Assembly: GCF_000485595.1 (NCBI RefSeq)
Contig: NW_014577122.1
Location: 202,284-230,808 of the forward strand
Source of the DNA: Priapulus caudatus
Taxonomy: Eukaryota; Priapulida; Priapulimorpha; Priapulimorphida; Priapulidae
Length of the DNA: 28,525 nucleotides
Direction: 5' to 3'
Shown: in pieces, positions 1 to 10,944 of the stretch
How positions within the stretch are numbered: position 1 is the stretch's first letter
How the letters are laid out: the number at the start of each line of letters is the position of its first letter
Program-made: the position numbers and the translations under genes
The notes under the pieces: model-generated
The model's database searches: none
What the model saw: the letters and a program-made list of their open reading frames with translations, nothing else
Told to the model about the DNA's origin: nothing

Positions 1-725
1 ATATTTATTTATATATGTGCACGGATGATTGTATGCGTCTTTGTGCGCATACGTACGTGTATTTAAAACAATTTGGTATTTAATTTAAATGTGTAATCAA
101 TTAGCCACTTATATAACCATAAAATATCGCGCATAATTTATTTCTAAAGCGTGTGTACGATTCTAGATTTTTTCTATTACCTTAAGGAGTTCTCCATGTG
201 ACAGATGTACTGCAATAATAGTTCTAACACTGAAACAAATGATGGGGTATCCTATTTGGCTCTAATGTAAGTGATAAATTCTTAAACGCCTGTAGAAATC
301 AATAATCTTTGGTATGAATGCTAAGTTACCCCAGGATTATCTTAGCCGGCCTGAAACTGTGTTATGACGGCTTCCCAGACCTAACTATTGCATTTAAAAG
401 CTTGTCAGCTCTCTCTCTTACGTCCTTGTGTCTTGTTCCGTCATTCGGATCGCTATCAACGCCGAAGAAACTGCTGAAATGGGTCAACCAGCTTTTTTGA
501 AAAAATAGCCAAGAAACAAAATCCGCACCGGCGGGCTACTACTGACAGCGTTACGAGAATCCTCTCCGCTATATAGGAGAAGGCGTATAAATCCATACAC
601 GGTCTCTCCGGGGAGGAAGAGAGGACGCGCGGGCCGCTCAGCCGACGATGTGTGGCAGACACACTGTCATAACATCGACAGGTGGGCGCGCATGCGCTGT
701 GCCCATTCACACATCGCGCGCCAGC
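1..725. other. Intergenic sequence, no gene seen
   Basis: Only short open frames (up to 84 codons) with no recognisable product. A small hairpin lies at 31-52 (gtatgcg / cgcatac, 8-base loop). A GC-richer stretch at about 520-720 has no supporting coding signal. Confidence 0.5.
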
Positions 726-752
726 TTTTATTTTTTATTTTTTATTTTTTAT
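726..752. repeat. T-rich heptamer repeat (TTTTTTA)n
   Basis: About three and a half copies of a seven-base T6A unit. The 753-966 stretch that follows shows nothing beyond a small frame running into the next microsatellite. Confidence 0.7.
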
Positions 753-966
753 ATGTCTCATGCGAGCATATGCCGAGCTATAGATGACTAGTGTGAACCC
801 CTAGCCGCCTTCCCTGCGTCTACCCCCGTACACATATCGTATAGTACGGTGACTCCTTCTCCTCTATAGTCTCGCCCCGCGGCTGTTTTACCAAACATGT
901 TTGCATGGTGGCGTTCTTTCGTGCGATGCCAATCTTACGTCGCCGATATTATATTTGACTTGCGGA

Positions 967-977
967 TTAGAGAGAGC

Positions 978-1022
<45 letters not shown>

Positions 1023-1089
1023 CATATACACACAGACTCACACGTGAGCGCGCGCGCACGCACACACACACACACTCACACGTGAGAGC

Positions 1090-1126
<37 letters not shown>

Positions 1127-1152
1127 CACACGCACACACACACACGCGCGCA
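967..1152. repeat. (ACGC)n / (CA)n compound microsatellite
   Basis: Two blocks of pure ACGC tetranucleotide alternate with CA runs. A short unit containing actcacacgtgag is present twice (near 1036 and 1074), so part of the array was duplicated as a block. Frames through it (His-Ala-Arg-Thr or Cys-Val-Arg-Ala repeats) are artefacts of the repeat. The array directly precedes segment X, as the array at 12536-12802 precedes the second X. Confidence 0.9.
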
Positions 1153-1425
1153 GCAGTAATTGAACGCTATACACGCTGCAGTATGCACCGTATCGGCGAC
1201 TGCTAGAAGGACATAGGGCACTTAGGCAGCACGACCGCCTAGCAGTGCATTCGCGAAAATTACTGCAGGAGAACCTTCAGCAGAATCTTTCATAGCGTTT
1301 CATTATGGCTGCAAGCAGTAATGCATATGCAATATATAGAACTACATATAGTAAAAATACTAATAGATATATACATATATATAATGCTACTATATAAACT
1401 ATAATTAGTGCTAGCGGCATGAGGT
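1153..1425 (+). repeat. Repeated segment X, copy 1
   Basis: This ~270-bp segment matches 12803-13075 in the same orientation. Shared landmarks include gaacgctatacacgctgcag near its start, gcattcgcgaaaattactgc in the middle, and an AT-rich tail ending gtgctagcggcatga. Differences are mainly single-base indels. Here it is joined directly to segment Y, whereas copy 2 lies on the other side of Y copy 2 and leads into unique sequence. No coding potential is seen. Confidence 0.85.
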
Positions 1426-2087
1426 ACCGTGCATGATTGTTCTACATCCTTATTGTCCTCTCCGCAGGTGCCGACGCATATTGAGAGCCGGCGTACGCGT
1501 TAACTATAATAAATGAGACTAGGTAATTATACTGGCCAGGAATTGTTGAATAAAATCGGTTATTTGTGAGTTGTTGGCGATTAAAAGAGAGTACCCTTAA
1601 AAGCAGAAATATATTCTTGAAAAGAGAACCCCCCGTATACGATAAAAGCTTTCCACGGTGATGTTAATGACGATAAAAACTGAGTAATCATTGAAGATTT
1701 TATATATAAGATAATTATATATATATATATGAAGATTTCTACTGTTATTCGAAACGGCCCAGACGTAGAGATGTGGTGGCGTGTTTTTATTCTTCAGAAA
1801 GGGAACGGAAAGATAGACAATATTCTACAGTAATCTGCCCATCGACACACAACAGGAAACACTGCCTATTAGATCCAAATAATGTACATAACGGACACAA
1901 AAATTTCCATTTGCGAAATACAATTAGGCTGAACCCAACCACATATTGATAACTACCAGTAGTGCACGTCACGGAGAGTGCATACTCCGCCCAGCGAACA
2001 TACGCATCGCCATACGACCACGAACACACGAAATAACCCACGATATACCGCCAGCGTACTGACCGATGTAACACGTGGCTTGCTGGC

Positions 2088-2204
2088 TTGCTGCTCGCAG
2101 CGCTCGCGTCGTAGCAGCCGCTTCGTTGCTGCTGCTCCGCTCACATGTACACGACGCTCGCTGGCTCGCTGCGTCCTGGTTGGCTCGCTGGCTCGCTGTG
2201 ACGC
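2088..2204. repeat. Degenerate GCTGGCTC / GCTGCTCGC repeat cluster
   Basis: Imperfect reiteration of gctggctc and gctgctcg words just left of the foldback element. The equivalent cluster in Y copy 2 is at about 8300-8428. Frames through it read low-complexity Ala/Arg/Ser and are not credible proteins. Confidence 0.6.
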
Positions 2205-2209
2205 GCTAA

Positions 2210-4007
2210 GGCCCCGTCACACCATAGCGTATGCTGAAACCTATGGAAGTTGCGTGTTAAAAATAATTTTTATCGCACCACACGCCCACCCCAAATTCAA
2301 CCAATTTTGTCAATTTCTAGCCTATTCAACCTATGGGTGCCGTGTGAGTTGCGTGGTGGGTTGCGTGTGGCGTTGCGTTGGGTTTGCGTTTTGAGTTGCG
2401 GAACGTGAACTCTATGATCCCCCAATATCGCGATCACCTGCGTACCGAGTTTGCGTGCGCAGTTTGCGTGTGAGTTTGCGTTCAAAAACTTACAAGTTTG
2501 CGTTGGACCTACGGCTGCTAGTTGCGTGCTAGTTTGCGAATATCGTCACGTGGTAAAAACCTGTTCATAATCACTTAAGGTGCCGTCACACCATAGGATT
2601 CACAGTTTGCGTAAATGGTTGGGAATAAAAAATAGTGGGCATTAAGTTACCCGAACGCAAACTGCACACGCAAGACTAATGGTTTTATAGGTTTTGAAGT
2701 ACGGCAACAAGCACGCAGTGATCGCCAGACACACGCCAGAGTAAGTTCAGAAATTTTTGAACCTGTTCAATAATTCCTCTGCGAATGCCTGCGATCAATT
2801 TATACGCAACAGGGACCGCACAGGTTTACGCTTACCACGGAGAAACAACGATCGCAACACGATTGCGTAAACACGATGCAACAGGTACGCACTCATAAGT
2901 TTGAACGCCAGGTGATCGCAAGTCAAATTTCGAGGCTATTGGCCAGGTTTTGGTAGCGTACATGTTGGCGAATGTGTCTGCGTACCTGTTGCGATCATGT
3001 TACGTAATCGGTTGCGTGCCTGTTGCGATCATGTTGCGTGTGTAGCGTAACCGTACCCCAACCTATTGGCGTATTCCCAGCGTAATCTCCAACCTATTAG
3101 TTGACGTGTGAGCTTTGGCTGTTAGTTGCGTACTAGCGTGCGTGTTGAGCAACTGGTTAAATGTTGGCCTTTTTCTCAGATCGGTGTTCAGTGTTGGGTG
3201 GACCCTCCGGAGGTGACAACAATGGCAGCTACCTTTGTGTTTATTGGAATTATCAGTTTATCTGGTCAATTAGCACACAACACCTACAGTGGGGTGGGTT
3301 TAGACCCATAGATTAGCAGGCGCCTTGACTTTGGTCTCGTACGACAGCTTCTGGTTGACGCTCCGGAACGAGGACCAAGGTGCATTCAAGAATTTATGAA
3401 AGGATGCCCTCGAGATGTAACGATGAGCTGCTTACGGAGCAGTTGGTCCTCCGCATTCACCAAGCCAAACACCAAGTACACGGTTAACCCCTGGACTGGC
3501 TGAAGCTGGCAGTCAACTTTGCGGCCACGCTGGCCTCGGGTACCAAGTACTCCCGACATGCCAAGTTAACCGCTATTAAAGGTTTTTTATATATAGCAGT
3601 GTTTTTACCACAGTGACGATATTGCAATAGTACCCAACTAGCACGCAGGTCGCAACGCAAACGTTGTAAGTTTTGAACGCCAAACTCACACGCAACTAGC
3701 AGCAAGGTCCCAAGCAACTTGTAAAGTTTTGAACGCACTCACACCGCAACTCGCACGCACTTCGTAACGCCAGGTGATTCGCAGATTCTTGGGGGAGTCA
3801 TTACCGCTCTCAGTTCGCAACTCCACGCGCAACCCATAACGCCACGCACACGCAACCCACACGCACTCACCACGCAACACAAATAAGGTTGAATAGGCTA
3901 AGCAAATTGACAAAATTGTGCATTTGGGTTGGTTTGGTGCGGTATAATAATATTTTTTACACGCAACTCAATAGGTTTTCAAGCAATCCCTTATGGTGTG
4001 ACGGGGC
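2210..4007. mobile_element. Foldback DNA element with ~400-bp inverted arms, copy 1
   Basis: The left arm (about 2210-2565) opens with gccccgtcacaccatagcg and consists of reiterated gttgcgtgtgagttgcg-like words. The right arm (about 3600-4007) is its reverse complement and ends tggtgtgacgggg. Hallmark words such as tatcgtcacgtggtaaaaacc recur inverted in the other arm. A second terminus-like word (ttaaggtgccgtcacacc) sits inside at 2577-2594, suggesting nesting. The core (3130-3590) has no intact frame. A TTAA- or TAA-like word abuts some termini, so a TTAA-targeting superfamily is possible but not shown. Probably non-autonomous. Confidence 0.75.
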
Positions 4008-4053
4008 TTTATTAATAATATTATATAATATCCGTATATATTTGGTGATATTA

Positions 4054-4342
4054 TAAGTTTTGAAACGCACTCAACACGCAACTGACGCAAACTCGACGCC
4101 AAAGGTGATCGCCAAGCTATTGGGGGATTATAAGTTCAGTTTCGCCAACCCACTCACGCAACCACCAACGCACCCACACGCAACCCTCACAAACCCACCG
4201 CAACTCAACCGCGCAACCCATAGGTTGAATAGGTTTAGAACAATTGACAAAATTTTGTTGCATTTGGGTCTGCGTTTGGATGCGTATAAAAATATTTTTA
4301 CACCGCAACTCTAGGTTTCAGCATAGCTATTGTGTGAGGGCC
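4054..4342. repeat. Extra, truncated right arm of the foldback element
   Basis: This ~290-bp stretch repeats the outer right-arm sequence of the adjacent element in the same orientation, including cgcaactc words, gttgaatagg and a terminus reading tgtgtgagggcc. It is separated from the main right arm by about 45 bp of AT-rich DNA. It could be the remnant of a second insertion or a tandem duplication of the end. The same arrangement occurs in Y copy 2 (10179-10460), so it predates the duplication of Y. Confidence 0.7.
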
Positions 4343-4785
4343 ACCAATTACACACGAGAGCGAAACACATACCTGCCTCTCAACGCTGCCGTTGGAGCGG
4401 AGGTAATTTAATATAGCTTGAGCCTGGAATGAATAATCTTTTGAATATTGAGCTTGGCATCCTGGTCTCGCTTACGCGCTAACCTCAAACAACGTCATAA
4501 CTATTTCAATACGTTAGTGTCAGAACGTGAGTATGATTGATGGAATGAGGAATTTTAATGACACTACATAGGTATGCTCGTGGCGCGCAAAGTCTCTGCG
4601 TACGCAGTCCTGATGTAACACTCTGTAGAATGTGAAAGAGTTGAAGCATCTTTCGAGCGACACTACTTATTATCGGCATAGTGGTTGCCCATCGCAACCG
4701 CCCGGTAATGAAAAGTGTATATGCAACAGTATACGTTGCGGTGGGGATGCCACGTGTTTTGACTTGTACGATACATACATAGCAC

Positions 4786-4822
4786 CAAGAGCGTAAAAAA
4801 AGCCTTTTTTATACGCTCTTTG
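4786..4822. mobile_element. Short palindrome, CAAGAGCG...CGCTCTTG family (in Y copy 1)
   Basis: Reads caagagcgt, a short A-rich arm, gcc, then a T-rich arm and atacgctctttg. The mismatches look like missing or extra single bases in this noisy region. Flanks read catagcac on the left and catagcc on the right. The same palindrome in Y copy 2 is flanked by catagcaac and tagcac, consistent with a 6-8 bp duplicated target around tagcac. It matches the perfect palindrome at 13333-13369. Confidence 0.6.
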
Positions 4823-5035
4823 CATAGCCTGATGGAGTCGCCGTAGCGTACGCCGCCGTAGTGCCAACGCTATCCTGGTATTAAATCGATTTGAACTGAG
4901 TATGGTGGAGTCATGTTAGAGCTTACGTGTAAAACGGTGGGTGTGTGTAGTGTGATTGACAAGGGACGTGTTGCGGTCGCGTCGTGGCGGAATCTTCACT
5001 GTCGTCGTTTTGTCTTCTCGTCGCGAAGGCTAAAC

Positions 5036-5735
5036 CACAGGCACTTGGAGCGTTTCAATAAAATTATAATGACTAAAATAAATACGTAAATCTATTACTA
5101 CCAAAGTCTTAATGTTTCTATACCTCTGTTCACCGAGAGCTATTATTGCGAACAATTTCTTTGTAATTCCGTCCAAATGCGTCATCTCAGACAAACCCTG
5201 GGTGCCTGCCAGTTGCTTGCCGCTGCACACTGAACGACATAAATATAATTAATATAATAAATAAAAATATATTATATTATATTATATTATATTTATTTTT
5301 ATTTTATTTTTATTTATTATATTATATATTTATGAGTCACATTTTGTTGCCATTTGTTTACATTAAAAGTAAGTATTAACGGGACTAAATGTATCGTCAA
5401 ATTCTTACCTGATAAGATTGTTTCTCAACTAGTTAAAAATCCAAAAAACCTGTCCAGACGATTTGATATTATGATCCTGACATTAATTGCTTGCGATGGG
5501 CTATGTATGAGTCACGAGTGTATGTTTACATCGAACAATATAGTAAAATAGGAAGTATGATGCAGCAATTTAACCATAAAAAGTAAACAGAATTACTTAC
5601 ATTTTGTGAAAAAGTGGAAATATTATTTTTATTTTTACCATTTACAGTGACGTAATCACTTTAAGACTGGCCAAGTAAAATAGGTTTCGTATTTATTTAG
5701 CATTATATTTTATTGAAACGCTCCAAGTGCCTGTG
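5036..5735. mobile_element. ~700-bp non-autonomous DNA transposon with 8-bp target duplication, copy 1
   Basis: The ends are inverted repeats starting cacaggcacttggagcg and, on the other strand at the right end, the same sequence. Similarity continues for about 55 bp with small gaps. The element is flanked on both sides by ggctaaac (5028-5035 and 5736-5743). An AT-rich internal hairpin-like stretch spans about 5239-5335. There is no transposase frame. The 8-bp duplication suggests a hAT-like or related superfamily, although the terminus does not match the usual hAT CAGNG start, so the assignment is tentative. Confidence 0.85.
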
Positions 5736-5784
5736 GGCTAAACGTGGTGAATATGGAAATATAGTGATCGTTTAGAGCGAACGT

Positions 5785-5888
5785 ACGTGTGTGTGTGTGA
5801 GTCGACTTGCGTGCGTGCGCGTGTGGTGGTGTGCATGTGCGCGCGTGTGTGCGTGTGTGTGCGTGTTCGTGTGTGTCGCGCGTGTGTT
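5785..5888. repeat. (GT)n/(GC)n microsatellite in Y copy 1
   Basis: Interrupted gt/gc dinucleotide tract beginning at acgtacgtgtgtgtg. The matching tract in Y copy 2 is at about 11927-12040 and differs in length and interruptions. Confidence 0.85.
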
Positions 5889-6027
5889 GAGAGGAGCGCG
5901 TGCATTTATGACTGAAACTTACTATGCGACTGTACATGTTGACTAAAACAAACACGTCATGTATATGTGAGCGTGCGTGTGTGGCGTGTTTGCTTCGCGA
6001 ATTTATACGTCAATCAGTTATGAATTA

Positions 6028-6352
6028 ATGCGTCAGTTCCCACTCATCTCAGTGGCTTGGGTCGCCATCCCAACCCCACGCGTCTGCAGTTACTGCTGCT
6101 GCTGCTGGTGGTGACAAGTGCTTGTCTGCACGCTGATTCTCGGATGTAAGTAGACGCGTTCTCTTGTCACTGAAGCCCGCAGCACGACTCTTGCTCGTCA
6201 GTCGTCAATGCTCTAACACCTTTAAGCCAATTCGCGATGCGAGCGATGTGAGAGTGATTGCGTCTGACATCGGGGAATGTGGCGTGGCTTTTTTTGCAGG
6301 GAATCATGTTACTCTGCGTAAAGACAATAAATGTACGGCGCGCATACGGTGA
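6028..6352 (+). pseudogene. Possible small secreted peptide gene, copy 1 (frame interrupted)
   Basis: Counterpart of the candidate at 12194-12523. Exon-like part 6028-6145 begins with ATG, carries a run of Leu/Val codons in a CTG-rich stretch, and ends at a consensus donor (gtaagtag, 6146). After 154 bases there is a strong acceptor (seven T then gcag, ending 6299) and a short continuation to tga at 6350-6352. One base is missing in the first part relative to copy 2 and two in the second, so the frame does not run through. In this error-prone region those may be sequencing errors. Function unknown; it may not be a gene at all. Confidence 0.2.
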
Positions 6353-6362
6353 TACAACTGCT

Positions 6363-6460
6363 ACACACACCCACACACCCACACACACAAGAGAGAGCGG
6401 GCGTGTGTGCGTGCGTGCGTGCGCTCGTATGTGCGTGCTCGCGCGTGTGTGTGGGCGTGG
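6363..6460. repeat. Microsatellite switching from CA-type to GT-type
   Basis: Starts as cacacaccc on the + strand, passes through agagagagcggg at about 6390-6400, then becomes gtgtgcgtgcgtgcg. It follows the end of Y copy 1, where Y copy 2 is instead followed by a purely CA-type array. The switch marks a possible breakpoint or assembly join. Confidence 0.8.
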
Positions 6461-7683
6461 AGGCGTCTCAGCTTTCCAACAACGCTGGTACAGATCCATG
6501 GTTCGAATAGAGCCAGATGATGTATTGACTCTAGCGTCTTTCACATACCGGCAAAATAGAGGCGAAAATCAACATGAAAGCCAACCGAGGCAACGTCAAT
6601 ATGTGTCCATCGTTCTAGCACTCTTAAGTGACAAGTCAAAGGTTAAAAGGGCCGGACTGCCCATGCAGTCTCTATTAGTAAACGAAATGCAACTAAAAGG
6701 CATGTGATTAGCTCCCAGAGTCGCTGTTGACTTCAACAGTCATTTGGTGTATGTGCTTTTGAGTGTAATGCCCTTGGTTTTACGCTGCTGTTCTAGCGCG
6801 CCGGTTTCCTGTGGGCCCCAGCTGTTGTGTTTATCCAACAAACCAAACAGTTATCATTTTACACAACAGCCGTTGAAGTGGCGTGGAGTTAAAGCCTTCC
6901 ATTCAGCACCACGTATCCAGGCCGTCAGAGAAGTAATGGATCGGCCCACGGACCGGCCCCCTTTCCGTCGTCGAGGGCATATTTGTCTAAAGGCTATCCG
7001 GAGCAGTGTTTGCACGCGTACGTACGATTGTTTGTCAATCAGGCACGAATGCGTATACCGCTGTTCTTCGACTTCTTTGTGAGCTGTCGTGTATCCTCAG
7101 GTTTATATGACACGGATGAAGCGGTCACGGATGAAGAGGTGTGTTCCCGTATAACTATCCTGTGTGAGGGATGCATGTGGAGGGAGGGAGGGGGGGGGTG
7201 TAGCTCTGCTGTAAGCACTAGTTTGCTGATGGTTCATAGAGCGTACAGGATGCCGTCTAAGCTGAAATTACACGATTACATGGTGCGTGTGTGCGTGCGT
7301 GTGCGTGGCTTGCGGTGCGGCGTGCGTGGTCTGTGTGTGCTGTGGTGTGGTGTGTCGTGTGTTGTCGGTCGTGTGTGTGTGTGTGTGTGTGCTGTTGCGC
7401 GCTGCGTGCGTGTGGGATTTCTAACCCAACGCTCAACGTGAATTCTCCAACTCTAACACCACACTATATCTAGAACCTTGTTGTATTGTAAGCAAACGAT
7501 GCCCATGTGCGTGTTATTTCTGCTATATCGTAGATGTCGCCGCACCTAAAAGTCGTTGCACGCAGTGTCTTTTCGAATTGTCGTCATGTATATCGATCGA
7601 CTCACATTTTTCTCGTGAGACTAACAAACATGTAATTGCACGACGCTCAAGCGCGTTTATGATATCAGCAAATCGTGACCGAA
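6461..7683. other. Non-repeated spacer between the two Y copies
   Basis: This sequence is not found elsewhere in the window. It occupies the position where X would be expected if M-X-Y were a simple tandem unit. Open frames reach about 150 codons but have no recognisable domain, and some run into the GT tract. Small features: an inverted pair gctgttgtgt / acacaacagc at about 6821-6871, a 15-bp direct repeat (cacggatgaagcggt-like) at about 7111-7141, and a G9 run near 7190. Confidence 0.5.
7283..7414. repeat. (GT)n/(GC)n microsatellite
   Basis: Interrupted gtgcgtgtgtgcg tract with a purer gt run at about 7369-7391. Val/Cys/Arg-rich frames here are repeat artefacts. Confidence 0.85.
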
Positions 7684-8437
7684 CGTGCCATGATTGCTTC
7701 CTACATCCTTTTAATCTCCTGCAGGTGCCAGCATTAGTGAGAGCCGCGGTACGCGTTACATAACTAATGACAGTGTAATATATCTGCGCCAGGAATTGTA
7801 ATTAAAATCGGTTATTGTCGAGTGTTGGCATAAAAGCGAGTACGTTAAAACGCAAATATATCTTTGAAAACCCGTAAGCGGATAAAAAGTTTCACGAGTA
7901 TGTTAGACGATAAACTAGAGTTTATGAGAATTCTATATATGAAGCATAAATATATACTATATATATGAGATTTTACTGTTAATGAAACGCCAGGTACGTA
8001 GAGGTCGTGTGCCGTTGTTTAATTCAGAAGGGAACATTGGAAAATAACAATATTCTACAGTAATCTGACCTGGCTGACACACAACAGGACACTGGCTATT
8101 ATAGATCCACATAATGTACAACACGCGACACAAAATTTCCGATTTTGCAAGATACCAATTAGTCGACCCACCACATACTATACTAGAACAGAGTGCACTC
8201 ACGGAGAGGTGCATACCTCCGCCCGACAATACGTCATAGCCATACGACTCACGAACCTACGAATAACCCACGATATACGCCAGCCGTACTTACAATGTAC
8301 ACAGCTGGCTTGCTGGCTGCTGCTCGCTCGCGCTCGGCCGTAGCATGCGCTCGTTTGCGTGCTGCTCGCTCACATGTACACGCTGCTGGTCGGCTGCGCT
8401 GGCTGGCTCGCTGCTCGCTGGCTGACAGCGCCCTAAA

Positions 8438-10133
8438 GGCCCGTTACACCATAGCGTATGCTGAAACCTATGTGCGTGTACAAAACTATTTTTATACGCA
8501 CGCAAACGCAACCCAAATCCAATTTTCAATTTCTGTGCCAGTTCATCTATGGTTGCGGTGTCGAGTTGCGTGTGGTTGCGTGTGCGTTGCGTATGGCTTG
8601 CGTGTGAGTTCGAACTGAACTTATGATCCCGCCAATATCTGCGCATCCAGCTGCTACGAGTTGCGTGCAGTTGGTGTGAGTTAGCCGTTCAAACTTACCA
8701 GTTGCGTATGGACTCTACGTGCCTAGTTGCGCTGCTAGTCGAATATCAGTGCAACCGGTAAAAACCTGCTATAATAATCTTAAGGTGCCGTCACACCATA
8801 GCGATCTACCAGTTGCGTATGGGTTGCGAATAAAAAATAGTTGGGCATACTAGTCGAAACGCAACTTCACATGCGACTAAAGGTTTTATTAGGTTGAAGC
8901 TACGCAACAAGCACGACGTGATGCAGACACACGCCAGAGTACAGTTCGAAATTGTTGAACTGCTTCAATATTCTCTGCGAATCTGCGATATAAATTATAC
9001 GCAACAGCGGACGCAAGGAGTACGCCTACGCACGGAGCACGATCGCAACACGATCGTGAACAGATCCGAACAGGTACGCAACTCATAAGTTTTAAACGAG
9101 TGATCGCAGTTCCAAATTGAGGTACTCTGGCGCAGTTTTGATAGCGTACATGTTGCGAATGTGTTGGCGTACCTGTTGCGAGCATGTTACGATCGTGTGC
9201 GTCCTGTTGCGATCATGTTAGCGTGTGTAGACTACGCCCCAACTCATTGGGTATTCCCAGCGGTATCTCCAACTATTAGTTGCGTGTGAGTTGCGTGTTA
9301 GTTGGCTACGTACGTGCGTGTTAGAGAATGGTATAAATAGTTGGCCTTTCTAGATCGGTGTCTAGTTGTGTGGGACCTCCGGAGGGTGACACCAGGAGCT
9401 AGCTCTTCTGTTATGGATATCAGTTTATCTGTCAATTTAGGCCACCAACCTATCACGTGGGGGTTAGACCATAGATTAGCAGGCGCTTTGACTTTTAGGT
9501 CTCCGTACGAAGCTTCTGGTGAGAGCCCGACGAGACAAGGTGCATTCAGAACTTCTTCGTACGGATGCCTCGAGCATGTTACGATGACGCTGCTACGGAG
9601 AATTGGTCCTCGCATCACCAAGCAAAACACCAAGTACAGGTACCCCTGACCCTGGCCTGAGCTGGCGTCCACTTGCGGCACCATGCCTCGGGGTACAAGT
9701 ACTCCGACAATGCAGTTTTACCGCTATAACAGGTTTTATATACAGGTTTTTACCGACAGGGACCGATCATTCGCAAGTATACGTCAACTAGCCACGCAGG
9801 TCCACACGAACCTTGTAAGTTTTGAACGCAACCACCGCAATAGCACGCGGTCCAACGCAAACTTGAAGTGTTTGAACGCAACTCACACGCAACTCGACAC
9901 GCAACTCGACTACGCAGGTGATCCAGATATTGGGCGCATCATAGTTCATTCGCAACCTCACACCAACCCATACGACAAGCCCAACACGCACCACACCCAA
10001 CTCACACGCAAGCCATAGGTTAGATAGGCCAGAATTACAACTAATTGTTGATTTCGGTTGCGTTTGGTGGCGTATAAAACGTATTTTTACACGCAACTCA
10101 TAGTTTCAGAGCATACCGCTTGGTTGACGGGCC
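8438..10133. mobile_element. Foldback DNA element, copy 2
   Basis: Same structure as the element at 2210-4007. The left arm starts ggcccgttacaccatagcg, and the right arm ends ttgacgggcc, followed by ttaataa. An internal second terminus-like word (cttaaggtgccgtcacacc) lies at about 8781-8800. Frames of about 100 and 128 codons occur on both strands of the core (9298-9684). They overlap each other, are not conserved in copy 1 because of frameshifts, and match no family I know, so I do not call a gene. Confidence 0.7.
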
Positions 10134-10178
10134 TTAATAATCAATATATAATAGATCCGTATATACTTGGTGTATATT

Positions 10179-10460
10179 AAGTGTTGACGCACTCAAACGC
10201 AGACTCGCACGCACTCGGAACGCAGTGATCAGCAGATAGTTGGGGGATTAGCTAGTTCAGTTCGCCAACGCCACCGCAACCCACACGCCAACCCACACGC
10301 AACCCTCACAGCAACCCACACGCAACTCACGCGCAACCCATAGGTGAATAGGTTAGAAATTGACTAAAATTTTGTGATTTGGGTGGCGTTTGGATGGTAT
10401 AACAAATATTTTTTAACACGCAACTCTAGTGTTTCAGCATACCGCTATTGTGTGAGGGCC
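10179..10460. repeat. Extra, truncated foldback arm, copy 2
   Basis: Equivalent of 4054-4342. It repeats the right-arm words (cgcaacccacacgc, caacccatagg) and ends tgtgtgagggcc followed by accaatcacac. Confidence 0.65.
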
Positions 10461-10901
10461 ACCAATCACACACGAGAGCGAAACACGATAACGCTCCTCC
10501 AACGCTCGTTGGGCGCGAGGTAATTAATATCAGCTAGCCATGGAATGAATAATCTTGAAATTGGAGCTGGGCATCCTGTCTCGCGCTTACGCCTAAGCCA
10601 AACACTGTCATAACCTATTTATACCGTTTTAAGGTCAGACGTGAGTATGATTGATGGAATGGGAATTTAAATGAAGCACTACTAGGTTATGGCTCGTGGC
10701 GCGCAATCTTGTCCAGTCTGGGAGCGGGGCGCGTGATGTAACACCTGTAGAATGTGAGAGTTAAGCATCTTCGAGCGACGCACATACTTTTATCGCATAG
10801 GCGTTGCCCATCGCACCGCCCGTGTAATGAAAAGTGTATACTGAACAGTATACGTGCGCGTGGGGAATGCACGTGTTTACTTGACATACATACATAGCAA
10901 C

Positions 10902-10944
10902 CAAGCAGCGCTATAAAGAAAGCCCTTCTTTTATACCGCTCTTG
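10902..10944. mobile_element. Short palindrome, CAAGAGCG family (in Y copy 2)
   Basis: Counterpart of 4786-4822 with several apparent extra bases (caagcagcgctataaag and cttcttttataccgctcttg). The two copies together suggest an original close to the perfect palindrome at 13333-13369. It is followed by tagcac and preceded by tagcaac, a likely duplicated target. Confidence 0.55.

Larger units (their letters stand above)
1426..6362 (+). repeat. Repeated segment Y, copy 1 (~4.9 kb)
   Basis: Collinear with 7684-12535 from end to end. Landmarks pair as 2210/8438, 2583/8787, 4007/10133, 5036/11157, 5735/11877, 6146/12313 and 6362/12535. The copies differ largely by single-base insertions and deletions. 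Nested inside are a foldback element, a detached inverted arm, a short palindrome, a ~700-bp transposon with target duplications, GT microsatellite and a possible small exon pair. The left end has an acceptor-like sequence (pyrimidines then cag, about 1467) shared by both copies. The 1430-2085 part is AT-rich with no supported gene. Confidence 0.9.

Noticed and set aside
967-1221. Open frames of Thr-His-Ala-Arg and Cys-Val-Arg-Ala repeats
   Set aside because: They are translations of ACGC/CA microsatellite; no conserved context on either strand.
5239-5335. AT-rich stretch considered as a replication origin
   Set aside because: It lies within the transposon interior and is explained as part of that element; nothing else supports an origin.
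6480-6520. Possible tRNA T-arm (ggttcgaat)
   Set aside because: The flanking bases do not form a T stem, and no acceptor, D or anticodon arm fits.
9298-9684. 128-codon minus-strand and 102-codon plus-strand frames in the foldback core
   Set aside because: They overlap on opposite strands, are not open at the equivalent position in copy 1, and show no recognised domain; sequence noise makes them unreliable.
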